NCBI GenBank assembly: GCA_009774215.1
Contig: VSNH01000035.1
Location: 1 to 27,000, forward strand
DNA: 27,000 nucleotides
DNA from: Lachnospiraceae bacterium
GTDB taxonomy: Bacteria; Bacillota; Clostridia; Lachnospirales; Lachnospiraceae
Direction of reading: 5' to 3'
This document shows positions 1 through 9,942 of this stretch, piece by piece. The translations under genes and the position numbers were made by a program. Within the stretch, counting starts at the first letter, position 1; the number at the start of each line of letters is the position of its first letter. The notes beneath the pieces are model-generated. The model worked only from the letters and a program-made list of their open reading frames with translations. It searched no databases and was not told where the DNA came from.

Positions 1-1
1 G

Positions 2-3000
2 GGAAGAGAAGTGCCCGACGGGGAGGACGCGGAAATCTGTGAGTCCGGCGTGTACGCCGAATGCTACCTGAATCTGGAAGAGCAGAGCGCGCGGACATTC
101 GAGCACAGGGAGGACGGAAAGGTTCTGCTGCACACGGGCGATATCGGGCGGAAACTGCCGGACGGAAATTACATTTATGTAAACCGTAAAGACTGGATGG
201 TAAAGATCAACGGACAGCGTGTGGAGACGGGAGAGATCGAGCTGCGTATGGCGGCGGCGCCGGGCGTGAAAAACGCCGTGGTCAAAGCCTTTGAGGACGA
301 AAACGGGCAGAATTATCTGTGCGGCTATTATGTGGCGGGTGAGGAAGTGATGCCGGAGGATATCCGGCTCAGTCTGAGGGAGTCGCTGCCGGATTACATG
401 ATTCCCCGTTTCTTAAAGAGAATGGAAGAGCTGCCAAAGAACATAAACGGAAAGCTGGACAGGAAGGCGCTTCTTCCGCCGGGTATCTCTGCGTACAAGA
501 GGGAGTACAGGGAGCCGGAAAACGAGATACAAAAACAGATATGCGAGGCGTTTGAGACGATCCTGCACTGTGGGAAAACGGGCATCGGGGACGACTATTT
601 CCGGCTGGGCGGGGACTCCATCAATGTGCTGAAGCTGGTGGAGAGTCTTGCGGATTTCTCCCTCACGCCGGGTATGGTGTTAAAGGGCAGGACGCCGGAG
701 CAGATCTCGTTTCTTTTGCAGGAGAAGAAGGAAGCGGAGGACGCGGCAGAGAGCGCCGCGGTATGGGTTCAAATACGGGAGCAGGCAGGAGTGCGGACGA
801 AATGGTCTCTCACGGATTCCCAGATGGGCGTTTATCTGGAATGCGTCAACGAGCCGGAATGCACGATGTACAACATTCCCATGTGCTGTGAGCTGCCGGA
901 CGACATCGACGAGGGGAGATTCCGGGATGCGGTAAAGAAAGCGATTTCCATGCATGCCGCCTTCGGTGTCAGGATTGTGTCGGGAGAGGGGACACCCTTC
1001 ATGGAGCTGTGCCCGGCATATCTGGACACGTATGTGCAGGAGTGTACCGCCAGCGACATGAAGGGAGCAGAGAAAGCCTTTGTCCGTCCTTTTGTCATGG
1101 GGGAGGAGCCTTTATACCGCATGGCGCTGTACCGCGTGGCGGACGGAAACGGGAAGATGCACATGTATTTTTTCTTTGATGTGCATCATTTGATTTTTGA
1201 CGGCACTTCGGTAAACGTATTTCTGGAAGAGATATCCCTCATTTACAGGGGTGAGGAGCCGAAGCCGGAGGAGATATCCCTGATGGATGTGTCCGTTTAC
1301 GAGGAGACGGTGAAGGAAACGCCGGCGTATCGGGCGGCAAGGGAATATTTCCGGGCGAAACTGGCGGATGGGGAGACGGGCGAGCCGCTGCTGACGGATT
1401 ATAGGATGAAGTCGCCCGGCGCAGACAGCGGAAATGTGCGGATGGCTCTCGGGGAAGCGCTTTCCGTCATGTCGGTGGAACAGTTTGCCAGGCAGCGGGG
1501 AATCTCGGAGAACACGTTGTTTTTGGGCGCTTTTTCCTATGCGCTCGGAAAGTACACCGGGGGAAACAGAAGTCTTTTCTGCACGGTTAACAACGGCAGG
1601 CACTGCACGGGGCTGGCACAGTCCGTAGGTATGTTTGTGCGCACGCTCCCCATATGCCAGTCGTGGGAAGAGAACGTGTCGGTGGACGCGTTTTTACAGG
1701 AATTTCAGAAGAACTTTTATGAGACCATGGAGCACGACGTGATCTCCTTTGCGGAGCTTGCGGGGGACTACGGGATTGCTTCGGATATTCTGTTTGTCTA
1801 TCAGGGAGAAATGCTGAAAGGTCTGTCGATTACCGGGAAATGGTATGCGGCGCAGCCTCTTTCTACCGGGCAGGTGCAGGCGGACATCTCCGCGATGGTG
1901 ATGAAAGGACAGGGCGGTTATGAGATTTCCTTAGACTACCGTCAGGATTTATACTCGGAAAAGACGGCGAAAGGACTTGCAAGGATGTTTGTGCAGGTGC
2001 TGCAGGGTATGCTTTCCTGTCAGAGCCTGAATCAGATTTCCCTCGTCTCGGAGTCGGACATTCAGCTCTTGGAGAGCTTTCATGGGGAGGAGGTTCCTTT
2101 CGACAGGTCAAAAACCGTGGTGGATCTGTTCCGGGAACAGGCTATGCGCACGCCGGATGCCGCCGCCGTTATTTATCTGGACAAAACGTACACCTATGCG
2201 CAGACGGATGAGATCACCGACCGTCTGGCGGCTTATATCGCGGGGCTGGGCATCGGCAGGGAACAGACGGTTTCCGTGCTCATCCCGCGGTGTGAATATA
2301 TGGCGCTTGCCTCTCTCGGCATCCTAAAGGCGGGAGCCGCATATCAGCCGCTTGATCCTACCTATCCCAAGGAGCGGCTTGCCTTTATGATGGAGGATGC
2401 GGGTGCAAGGCTGCTCATTGCCGAGGAAGGACTTCTGCATCTGGCGGAGGGATATCAGGGGAAGATTCTTTTGACAAAAGATATCCCGGCGCTTCCGGAA
2501 GCGGACAGGGACGCGCTTCCCGCGCCGCCCCGGCCGGAGGATCTGTTTATTTTGCTCTATACCTCCGGATCCACCGGCGTGCCCAAAGGATGTATGTTGG
2601 AACACGGGAATCTGGCGGCGTTTAGCAAGTGGTACCAGACATATTATGACTTGCAGCCGGAGAGCAGGGTGGCGGCTTATGCCAGCTATGGATTTGATGC
2701 GCATATGATGGATATCTATCCGGCGCTTGTATCCGGCGCTGCGACATGTATCATCGATCAGTCCATCCGCCTGGATCTGAACGAATTGAAACAGTATTTT
2801 ATGAGGGAGGGCGTGACCCACTCCTTTATGACCACCCAGATCGGGCGTGCCTTTGCCACAAGTATGCAGTGTAAATCGCTGCGGCATCTTTCCATGGGCG
2901 GGGAGGCGCTGACTCCTTTTGCGCCTGCGGGTATTACGAAATACTACAATGTTTACGGTCCTACGGAGTGTACGATCTTTACCACGTCTTATCCGATGAG

Positions 3001-6000
3001 CCGTTATGAGGAGGATGTGCCCATCGGGAAACCGCTCTACAATATGAAGCTGTATGTGGTGGACGGCTGTGGGAGAAGGGTGCCGGCGGGCGTGCCGGGA
3101 GAACTGTGGATAAGCGGATATCAGGTGTCCAGAGGGTATCTGAACCGTCCGGAAAAGACGGCGGAGTCCTATTCGGAAAATCCGTTCTCCGATGCAGCGG
3201 GGTATCGCAGGGCATATCACACGGGCGATATTGTGCGCTTTTTGCCGGATGGGAATATCCAGTTTATCGGACGACGGGACGGGCAGGTGAAGATCCGGGG
3301 ATTCCGCATTGAGCTGACCGAGGTGGAGGAGATCATACGAAAGTTTCCGGGGATCACGGACGCCACGGTGGCGGCTTTTGACGAGCCCGGCGGCGGAAAG
3401 TATATCGCCGCCTATGTGGTATCGGAAGGGACGGTGGACGTGGAGGCCATGAACGCGTTTATCATGGAGAGCAAGCCGCCCTACATGGTTCCCGCCGTCA
3501 CCATGCAGATAGAGCGGATTCCCCTAAACCAGAATCAGAAGGTGGACAAAAAAGCTTTGCCTAAGCCCGAGCGGAAGAAGGAGGAGCTGACGGAGCCTGT
3601 GGGGGAGACACAGCAGAAAATTTACGACTGCGTGGCGGAAGTCATCGGACACAGGGAATTTGGCGCTTCCACGGACATTTTCCGGGCGGGGCTTACGTCC
3701 ATCGGCGCGGTGCGGTTAAACGCGCTGCTCTCCGCGGCTTTTGACGGCGCGGTCGTGCGGAATAAGGACTTGAAGGAATACAATTCGGTGGAGAAGCTGG
3801 AAAAGCTGCTTCAAGAGAGAGGAGAGCGGGAGACCTTTGCCGTGCAGGATGATTATCCTCTGACCCAGACACAGAACGGCATCTTTGTGGAGTGCGCCGC
3901 CAATCCGGGCAGTACGATCTACAATATTCCATTTCTGTTCCGGCTGGATGAAAAGGTGGAACTGTCCCGGCTGAAAAAAGCGGTGGAGGAGACGGTCGCT
4001 GCCCATCCTTACATAAAGACGACACTGTTTATGGATGAGAAGGGCGACATCCGGCAGAAGCGAAACGACGACGCGCCTTTTGCGGCGGAGATAAAGAACC
4101 GGCTGTGCAGGGAGGAGCTGGTGCGCCCGTATCAGCTTCTGGAGGAACGGCTGTTCCGTATCGAGCTTTACGAGACGGCGGAAGGGAAATATCTGTTTTT
4201 GGAATTCCACCATATCATCAGCGACGGCACATCCTGCGGTATTTTTATCCGGGATATGAACGCGGCTTATGGCGGGGAGAAGCTGACCGCGGAAGCTTTT
4301 TCCGGCTTTGAGACTGCCCTGGTGGAGCAGAGGGCGCTGCAGGGCGAGGAGTACGGGCGCGCAAAGGAGTACTATGATTCTGTCTTCACCGGCTGTGACA
4401 CGGATTTTCTCCCCGCCCGTGACAGGCGGGAAGCGGAGTCGGAAAAGCAGTCGGCGGTGGGAATGTACAGAAGGGATATGCCGGTGGATATGGACGCCCT
4501 CCGGGCTTTCTGCGAGGAGAAGCAGATTACCATGAACACGCTGTTTACCGCTGCTTTCGGTTTCGTGACGGGGCGGTTTGTGTACAAGGATGAGGCTGTG
4601 TTTACCACGATCTACAACGGCAGAAACGATTCCAGACTTTCTTCCGTCATCAGTATGTTGGTGAAAACTCTTCCGGTTTACTGCAATATTGACGGGGAGC
4701 AGGAGATCGACCGCTATCTGCGTGAGACAGGGGAACAGCTTTTGAACAGTATGAACGCGGATATCTATTCCTTTGCGGAAATCAGCAGGGCATATGGGAT
4801 CAGGGTGGATATCCTCTTCGCGTTTCAGGGGGATGATTTCCGGTTTGACGAGATCGCCGGGGAAAAGGCCGTTATGGAAGAACTGCGCCTTGATACGGCG
4901 AAAGCGCCGCTGTCGGTGGATGTGGCGGTAAACGGAAAAGAGATTTGTTACCAGATCGAGTACAGAAGCGATCTGTATGAAGAGAGCACGGTGGCGGGGC
5001 TGGTGGACAGCTTTGCCGTTGTGGTGGAGGAGCTTTGCAAAAAGAAGTTTTTGAAGGAAGTGTCCATGCTGAGCGGTGAGGCGCGCCGCAAACTGGAGGG
5101 ATACAACGAGACGGACTGCCCGGTGGAACAGGTGACGGCCAACGTTCTTTTTGAGCGGCAGGCGGCGCTTTGCCCCGACAAAACGGCAGTGATTGCGGGC
5201 GGAGAAAGGCGGACGTTCCGGGAGTTAAACGAGAATGCAAACAGGATCGCCAACCGTCTGCTTGCCATGGGACTGCACACGGACGGGATGGTGGGCGTGA
5301 TGATGCCCCGGACGGTGGATGTGTATGCCGTCAGACAGGGCGTGATGAAGGCTGGCGGGGCTTTCGTCCCCATCGACCCGGAATATCCCGACGAGCGGAT
5401 CGCCTATATACTGGAGGATTCCGGGGCAGCGTTTGTGATCATGCCGGGGGAATTGATTGACCAACTGAGTCAGCTTCTTCAAAAAAGTGCGGCGAAGGCG
5501 CTCAGTCTGGAAGAACTTCTGGAGGAAGGGGGAAATAGCGAGAATCCAGGGGCAGATATACGCCCGGAAAACCTGTGCTACTGTATTTACACTTCCGGAT
5601 CCACAGGCAAGCCCAAGGGCGTGATGATTGAACACCGAAACCTCGTGAACTATGTGGACGACAACCCGTATAATGTGGAGACGCAGTCCTACATAAAGAT
5701 TGCCACGGTATCGCTTGCCTTTGCCGCCATCACTTTTGACGTATCCATACTGGAGGAATGTATTCCTCTGTATCACGGCATCACGGTGTGCATGGCCACG
5801 GAGGAGGAAATCCACAATCCTCTTGCGCTCTCAAAGCTGATACTGGAAAACGGGGTGGATATGATGACCTGTACGCCTTCCTTCCTGATCAATATCATCG
5901 ATATGCCGGAGATGAAGGACGCGCTGTCGCGGATCAAGGTGTTTAATGTGGGCGCGGAGGCGTTCCCCGATTCTCTTTACGGGAAGATCATGGCTCTCGG

Positions 6001-8116
6001 GACGACGCCCTTGGTATATAACGGGTATGGTCCCACGGAAACTACGATCGGGTGCGCTTTTGAGCAGGTAACCGGGGAGAAGATCACCATAGGAAAACCC
6101 ATGGCAAATATCAGAATGATGATGATTGACAAGTATCGAAACCCGCTTCCCGCCGGCGTGCCGGGAGAACTGCTCATCATCGGAAACGGTGTGGGCAGGG
6201 GATATGTGGGAAGACCGGATCTGACGGCGGATAAATTCATTACGTTTGAGGGAAGAAAGGCATACCGCAGCGGCGACCTTGCAAAGTGGAATCATCACGG
6301 CAAGATAGAATTTATGGGCCGCATGGACAATCAGGTAAAACTCCGTGGGCTGCGGGTGGAATTAGATGAGATCGAGAATGTGATGAATCAGTACCCTTCC
6401 GTGAAATCCAGCGTTGTGCTCGTGAAGGGCAAGGATGCCGACCAGTTCCTGTGCGGTTACTTTGTGGCGAAGCAGCAGGTGGACCCGCAGAAGCTGACCT
6501 GTTTTATGCAGAAATACTTAACGCCCTATATGGTGCCGCGGGTGCTGATGCAGCTGCCCGAACTGCCGCTCACCAACAACGGCAAGGTGGACAAACGGGC
6601 GCTGCCGGAGCCGGATTACACGCAGGAGAAGAAAAATTACACCGAGCCCGTCACAGAACTGCAGCGCAGATTGTGTGAAATTTTCGCCATGGCGCTGGGG
6701 GTGGAAAAAGTCGGTATCGAGGATGATTTCTTTGAGAACGGCGGCACCTCCCTCTCGGCATCCAAGGTGGCGATGAAGTGCATGAGCGCCGGGATCGGGG
6801 TGTCCTACGCGGATCTGTTTGAACATAAGACGCCTTTGGCGCTGGAGCGTTATCTCATGGGACGAGAGGGCCAGGACGCACCGAAAGAGGGAGCCGATAA
6901 GGAAAGCAGTAAACAGGCGCCGGAGAAGAAACCGGAGCAGGATTCTCTCTCGCGGATTCTTTCGAGGAACACGCAGGAGCATGTGGATGAAATAGCGCCG
7001 CAGAAGATAGGGAATGTGCTTCTGACGGGAGCCACGGGTTTCCTCGGCGCCCATATTTTAAAAACCATAATTGAGGACACGGATGGCATCGTATACTGCC
7101 TGCTTCGCAGAGGCAGCGCGCCCTCCATAGAAAAGAGGCTGAAAGCCATGCTGGTATATTATTTCAGCAATCCTTACGAGGAGCTTTTCGGAAACCGGAT
7201 CGTTATCATCGAGGGGGATATCACAGATGAGGAGAAGGTGAAGTCGCTGCGGCACTACGCGTTTGACAGGGTGATTAACTGTGCGGCGTGCGTCAAGCAT
7301 TTTTCGGCGGACGACATATTGGAGCGGGTGAATTATCAGGGGGTGCTTCACCTGATTGATCTTTGCCGTGAAACGGGAAGAGAACTGATTCAGATTTCCA
7401 CCGTGAGCGTGGCGGGAGAGAATGTGGGGCAGCAGTTCCCAGCGGAAAAGAAGATACATGAAAATGAGCTGGATTTCGGACAGCGCATCGCCAACCGCTA
7501 TATCGACACCAAATTCCGTGCGGAGAAAGCAGTGCTTCACGCTGTCGCAGACGGTATGAAAGGACGGGTGATGAGAGTGGGCAATCTGATGAGCCGTGAC
7601 AGTGACGGAGAGTTTCAGATCAATTCCGTGACCAACGGGTTTATGCGCACCCTGAGGGGGTATGTGGCGCTTGGCAAGTTCCCGGTTTCCCAGCTCGATA
7701 TGCCGGCGGAGTTCTCGCCCATTGATTCCACGGCGCAGGCGATTGTAAAGCTTTCGGGGGTCGGCGGAGATTTTACGGTGTTCCATGCCTACAGCAGCTA
7801 CATGATTCAGATGGCGGATGTGGTGGAACAGATGAACAGCATTGGAATTGCCATAGAGACGGTGAGTGATGAGGTATTTGAGGCCAGTCTGCAGAAAGCT
7901 TTGAAGGATGAGGATAAAAACGAGCTGATATCCGGGCTGATTGCATATCTGCCGGGAGAACAGGAAACGGCAGGCTCCTATATTGACGCGGACAACAGTT
8001 TTACCACAAAGATTCTTTACAGGCTGGGATTTAAGTGGCCTATGCCGGATAAGGATTATCTGCGGAATGCTCTAAAAGCGCTTGAGACGCTTGGATTTTT
8101 TGACGGAAAGATATAA
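2..8116 (+). CDS. Nonribosomal peptide synthetase, 5'-truncated by window, ending in a thioester reductase domain
   Basis: Multimodular peptide synthetase whose frame is open at the window edge, so the true start lies upstream. Residues below are numbered from the GTG at 11. The order is: end of an adenylation domain (1-155, with TGD and NGKLDR motifs); carrier domain (Ser203 in GGDS); condensation domain (about 265-690, HHxxxDG at 392-398); adenylation domain (about 700-1190, YTSGSTG at 850, Lys1177); carrier domain (Ser1230); condensation domain (about 1280-1700, HHxxxDG at 1400-1406); adenylation domain (about 1710-2200, YTSGSTG at 1860); carrier domain (Ser2247); NAD(P)H reductase domain (GATGFLG near 2340, YxxxK at 2497-2501). 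All visible catalytic motifs are intact. There is no thioesterase and no epimerase domain. A C-terminal reductase releases the peptide as an aldehyde or alcohol. At least three residues are joined; the product is unknown. It heads an operon with an exporter and a phosphopantetheinyl transferase. Confidence 0.96.
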   Translation, partial: GREVPDGEDAEICESGVYAECYLNLEEQSARTFEHREDGKVLLHTGDIGRKLPDGNYIYVNRKDWMVKINGQRVETGEIELRMAAAPGVKNAVVKAFEDENGQNYLCGYYVAGEEVMPEDIRLSLRESLPDYMIPRFLKRMEELPKNINGKLDRKALLPPGISAYKREYREPENEIQKQICEAFETILHCGKTGIGDDYFRLGGDSINVLKLVESLADFSLTPGMVLKGRTPEQISFLLQEKKEAEDAAESAAVWVQIREQAGVRTKWSLTDSQMGVYLECVNEPECTMYNIPMCCELPDDIDEGRFRDAVKKAISMHAAFGVRIVSGEGTPFMELCPAYLDTYVQECTASDMKGAEKAFVRPFVMGEEPLYRMALYRVADGNGKMHMYFFFDVHHLIFDGTSVNVFLEEISLIYRGEEPKPEEISLMDVSVYEETVKETPAYRAAREYFRAKLADGETGEPLLTDYRMKSPGADSGNVRMALGEALSVMSVEQFARQRGISENTLFLGAFSYALGKYTGGNRSLFCTVNNGRHCTGLAQSVGMFVRTLPICQSWEENVSVDAFLQEFQKNFYETMEHDVISFAELAGDYGIASDILFVYQGEMLKGLSITGKWYAAQPLSTGQVQADISAMVMKGQGGYEISLDYRQDLYSEKTAKGLARMFVQVLQGMLSCQSLNQISLVSESDIQLLESFHGEEVPFDRSKTVVDLFREQAMRTPDAAAVIYLDKTYTYAQTDEITDRLAAYIAGLGIGREQTVSVLIPRCEYMALASLGILKAGAAYQPLDPTYPKERLAFMMEDAGARLLIAEEGLLHLAEGYQGKILLTKDIPALPEADRDALPAPPRPEDLFILLYTSGSTGVPKGCMLEHGNLAAFSKWYQTYYDLQPESRVAAYASYGFDAHMMDIYPALVSGAATCIIDQSIRLDLNELKQYFMREGVTHSFMTTQIGRAFATSMQCKSLRHLSMGGEALTPFAPAGITKYYNVYGPTECTIFTTSYPMSRYEEDVPIGKPLYNMKLYVVDGCGRRVPAGVPGELWISGYQVSRGYLNRPEKTAESYSENPFSDAAGYRRAYHTGDIVRFLPDGNIQFIGRRDGQVKIRGFRIELTEVEEIIRKFPGITDATVAAFDEPGGGKYIAAYVVSEGTVDVEAMNAFIMESKPPYMVPAVTMQIERIPLNQNQKVDKKALPKPERKKEELTEPVGETQQKIYDCVAEVIGHREFGASTDIFRAGLTSIGAVRLNALLSAAFDGAVVRNKDLKEYNSVEKLEKLLQERGERETFAVQDDYPLTQTQNGIFVECAANPGSTIYNIPFLFRLDEKVELSRLKKAVEETVAAHPYIKTTLFMDEKGDIRQKRNDDAPFAAEIKNRLCREELVRPYQLLEERLFRIELYETAEGKYLFLEFHHIISDGTSCGIFIRDMNAAYGGEKLTAEAFSGFETALVEQRALQGEEYGRAKEYYDSVFTGCDTDFLPARDRREAESEKQSAVGMYRRDMPVDMDALRAFCEEKQITMNTLFTAAFGFVTGRFVYKDEAVFTTIYNGRNDSRLSSVISMLVKTLPVYCNIDGEQEIDRYLRETGEQLLNSMNADIYSFAEISRAYGIRVDILFAFQGDDFRFDEIAGEKAVMEELRLDTAKAPLSVDVAVNGKEICYQIEYRSDLYEESTVAGLVDSFAVVVEELCKKKFLKEVSMLSGEARRKLEGYNETDCPVEQVTANVLFERQAALCPDKTAVIAGGERRTFRELNENANRIANRLLAMGLHTDGMVGVMMPRTVDVYAVRQGVMKAGGAFVPIDPEYPDERIAYILEDSGAAFVIMPGELIDQLSQLLQKSAAKALSLEELLEEGGNSENPGADIRPENLCYCIYTSGSTGKPKGVMIEHRNLVNYVDDNPYNVETQSYIKIATVSLAFAAITFDVSILEECIPLYHGITVCMATEEEIHNPLALSKLILENGVDMMTCTPSFLINIIDMPEMKDALSRIKVFNVGAEAFPDSLYGKIMALGTTPLVYNGYGPTETTIGCAFEQVTGEKITIGKPMANIRMMMIDKYRNPLPAGVPGELLIIGNGVGRGYVGRPDLTADKFITFEGRKAYRSGDLAKWNHHGKIEFMGRMDNQVKLRGLRVELDEIENVMNQYPSVKSSVVLVKGKDADQFLCGYFVAKQQVDPQKLTCFMQKYLTPYMVPRVLMQLPELPLTNNGKVDKRALPEPDYTQEKKNYTEPVTELQRRLCEIFAMALGVEKVGIEDDFFENGGTSLSASKVAMKCMSAGIGVSYADLFEHKTPLALERYLMGREGQDAPKEGADKESSKQAPEKKPEQDSLSRILSRNTQEHVDEIAPQKIGNVLLTGATGFLGAHILKTIIEDTDGIVYCLLRRGSAPSIEKRLKAMLVYYFSNPYEELFGNRIVIIEGDITDEEKVKSLRHYAFDRVINCAACVKHFSADDILERVNYQGVLHLIDLCRETGRELIQISTVSVAGENVGQQFPAEKKIHENELDFGQRIANRYIDTKFRAEKAVLHAVADGMKGRVMRVGNLMSRDSDGEFQINSVTNGFMRTLRGYVALGKFPVSQLDMPAEFSPIDSTAQAIVKLSGVGGDFTVFHAYSSYMIQMADVVEQMNSIGIAIETVSDEVFEASLQKALKDEDKNELISGLIAYLPGEQETAGSYIDADNSFTTKILYRLGFKWPMPDKDYLRNALKALETLGFFDGKI

Positions 8117-8124
8117 AAAGGAGA

Positions 8125-9942
8125 ATGAGGAAGGATATGGAGCGGAACGCGTATTTGATTCAAAAAAAGATCCGCCAGTATATTCTGCCGGGCGTGCTGA
8201 TGACTGTGGCAATGCAGCTTGGCAATGTGGTGGACGGCATGATCGTTGGAAATCTTTTGGGATCGGAGGCAATGGCGGCTATCGAGCTTTCCATGCCGGT
8301 GTTGCTAACCCTGCAGATGCCGGCGCTGATGCTGGCTATGGGAGGCGCGGCGGAAGCGGCTGTACTTTTGGGAAAGCGAAGCCTGCCGGAAGCGGGCGGC
8401 GTGTTTAGCGCTTCTCTGGCGGCGGGAGCCGCCGTATCCCTCCTCTTTGCGCTGCTTGCGCCTTTTCTGCCGGGGACGCTTGCCCTCGCGCTTGCCGGCA
8501 ATGAACAGATGGCGGCGCTGGTGGAGCCTTATATGGCGGTCAATTTCGGTGGGATCCCGATTCTGACCATAGCCATTATTTTCTGCTATTTTATGAATGC
8601 CGACAATCATCCGCAGCTTGGGAGCGCGCTGTTTATCATAGCGAATGCGGTGAATCTGATGTTGGACATCGTATTTATCAAGGTCTTCCGCATGGGGATG
8701 GCGGGGAGCGCCCTGTCCACCGTGATCGGTTATCTGGTGGGCATGGTGACGGTGATTCCTTATTTCCGTTCCGATCACAGAATGTTAAAGCTTTCGCATC
8801 ACACAGGGACGCCGGGCGGTTCGGGGCATCAAATGGCCGCCTATGTGAAGATGGCGGCGGTGGCGGGGATTCCCAGCGCGGCTTTCACGCTGATGTCGGC
8901 GCTGGCATCCGTGATCATCAATTCCGCGATCGTGAGGTATCTGGGAAACGAGCCTATGGCAATCTATTCTGTGTGCGCGAACGCGGTGCTGATAGCGGAA
9001 CTGTGTGTGGGCGGCGTGATCGGCCTGATTCCCAGTATTGCAGGGATTCTCTATGGGGAGAGGGATTATTACGGGATTCGTGCACTGTGTAAAAAAGTGC
9101 TGACCTACAGCTATCTCACCATAGCGGCGCTTTTGTTTGTCTTTCTTTTGTTTCCACAGTGGATTGCCGGTCTGTTTGGCATCCGGGACGGGGAGCTGCT
9201 TGTCATGTGTAAGCTTGCGCTGCGAATTTTTGCTTGCGGGTTCCCCTTTTACGTGTATAATAAATTCCTCATGTCCTATTACCAGACAATTCTGCAGCCG
9301 GGACTTTCCACGGTGATCACGGTGCTGCAGGGATTCGGGGTGGTGGTGCCTCTCACGCTTGTCGGTATCTTTTGGATGGGGCTTCCCGGCGTGTGCGTGG
9401 CAGCCGTGGTGAGCGAGGTTTTGACTATACTGGTCAGTGTTCTTTACCGCATGGGAGGACAGCGCGCCGGCAGATTTCCCGGCGGCGGCAGATATATGCT
9501 TCCGGACATAGCGGAGGAGACCTGTCTTGATTTTTCCATAGAAAATCATCTGGAAGATGTGATAAAGCTGCGGGACGCCCTGTTTGACTTCTGTAAAGAA
9601 AACGGCATCGGGGAAAAGGATGCGAAGATGATCGGGCTGGCTCTGGAAGAAATCTGCGCCAACGTGATCCGTTACGGCTATCGGGGGAATGACAGAAGTT
9701 TTATCGACATCAGCTTTACCATTCAGGACGGCAGCTATCTTCTTCGTGTCCGGGATGACGGCGTACCCTTTAATCCGCTGGAATACCAGTCGGAAGAGGA
9801 GGACGGGAAGATTGCACTGGGCGGGATTGAGCTCATTCGGAAAATCATGTCGGACTTTCAGTATATGCGGGTTCTGAATATGAACAACACGATCATGGAA
9901 CTGAAAATGAAACAAAAAGAGGAAAGGATACGGGAAGGATGA
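8125..9942 (+). CDS. MATE-family efflux transporter fused to a C-terminal HATPase (anti-sigma/RsbW-like) domain
   Basis: Residues 1 to about 455 form a polytopic membrane protein of the MATE type, with the N-terminal pattern QLGNVVDGMIVGNLLG and many hydrophobic segments. MATE proteins are cation-driven exporters of small molecules. Residues about 465-600 form a soluble GHKL ATPase domain with an N box (LALEEICANV, Glu508/Asn513), a G1 box (DDG at 544-546) and a GG(I) motif near 566. This resembles the HATPase_c_2 domain of anti-sigma kinases such as RsbW. A plain MATE protein is about 450 residues, so the extra length is the ATPase. It starts 8 bases after the NRPS stop. AAGGAG lies only one base before the ATG at 8125, so the ATG at 8137 is an alternative start. 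Its place in the operon suggests export of the NRPS product or self-protection, which is inference. Confidence 0.9.
   Translation: MRKDMERNAYLIQKKIRQYILPGVLMTVAMQLGNVVDGMIVGNLLGSEAMAAIELSMPVLLTLQMPALMLAMGGAAEAAVLLGKRSLPEAGGVFSASLAAGAAVSLLFALLAPFLPGTLALALAGNEQMAALVEPYMAVNFGGIPILTIAIIFCYFMNADNHPQLGSALFIIANAVNLMLDIVFIKVFRMGMAGSALSTVIGYLVGMVTVIPYFRSDHRMLKLSHHTGTPGGSGHQMAAYVKMAAVAGIPSAAFTLMSALASVIINSAIVRYLGNEPMAIYSVCANAVLIAELCVGGVIGLIPSIAGILYGERDYYGIRALCKKVLTYSYLTIAALLFVFLLFPQWIAGLFGIRDGELLVMCKLALRIFACGFPFYVYNKFLMSYYQTILQPGLSTVITVLQGFGVVVPLTLVGIFWMGLPGVCVAAVVSEVLTILVSVLYRMGGQRAGRFPGGGRYMLPDIAEETCLDFSIENHLEDVIKLRDALFDFCKENGIGEKDAKMIGLALEEICANVIRYGYRGNDRSFIDISFTIQDGSYLLRVRDDGVPFNPLEYQSEEEDGKIALGGIELIRKIMSDFQYMRVLNMNNTIMELKMKQKEERIREG

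Noticed and set aside
8785..9915. A 376-codon open frame on the - strand within the MATE-ATPase gene
   Set aside because: It is fully opposite a gene with clear domains, and the translation is His/Arg-rich without motifs.
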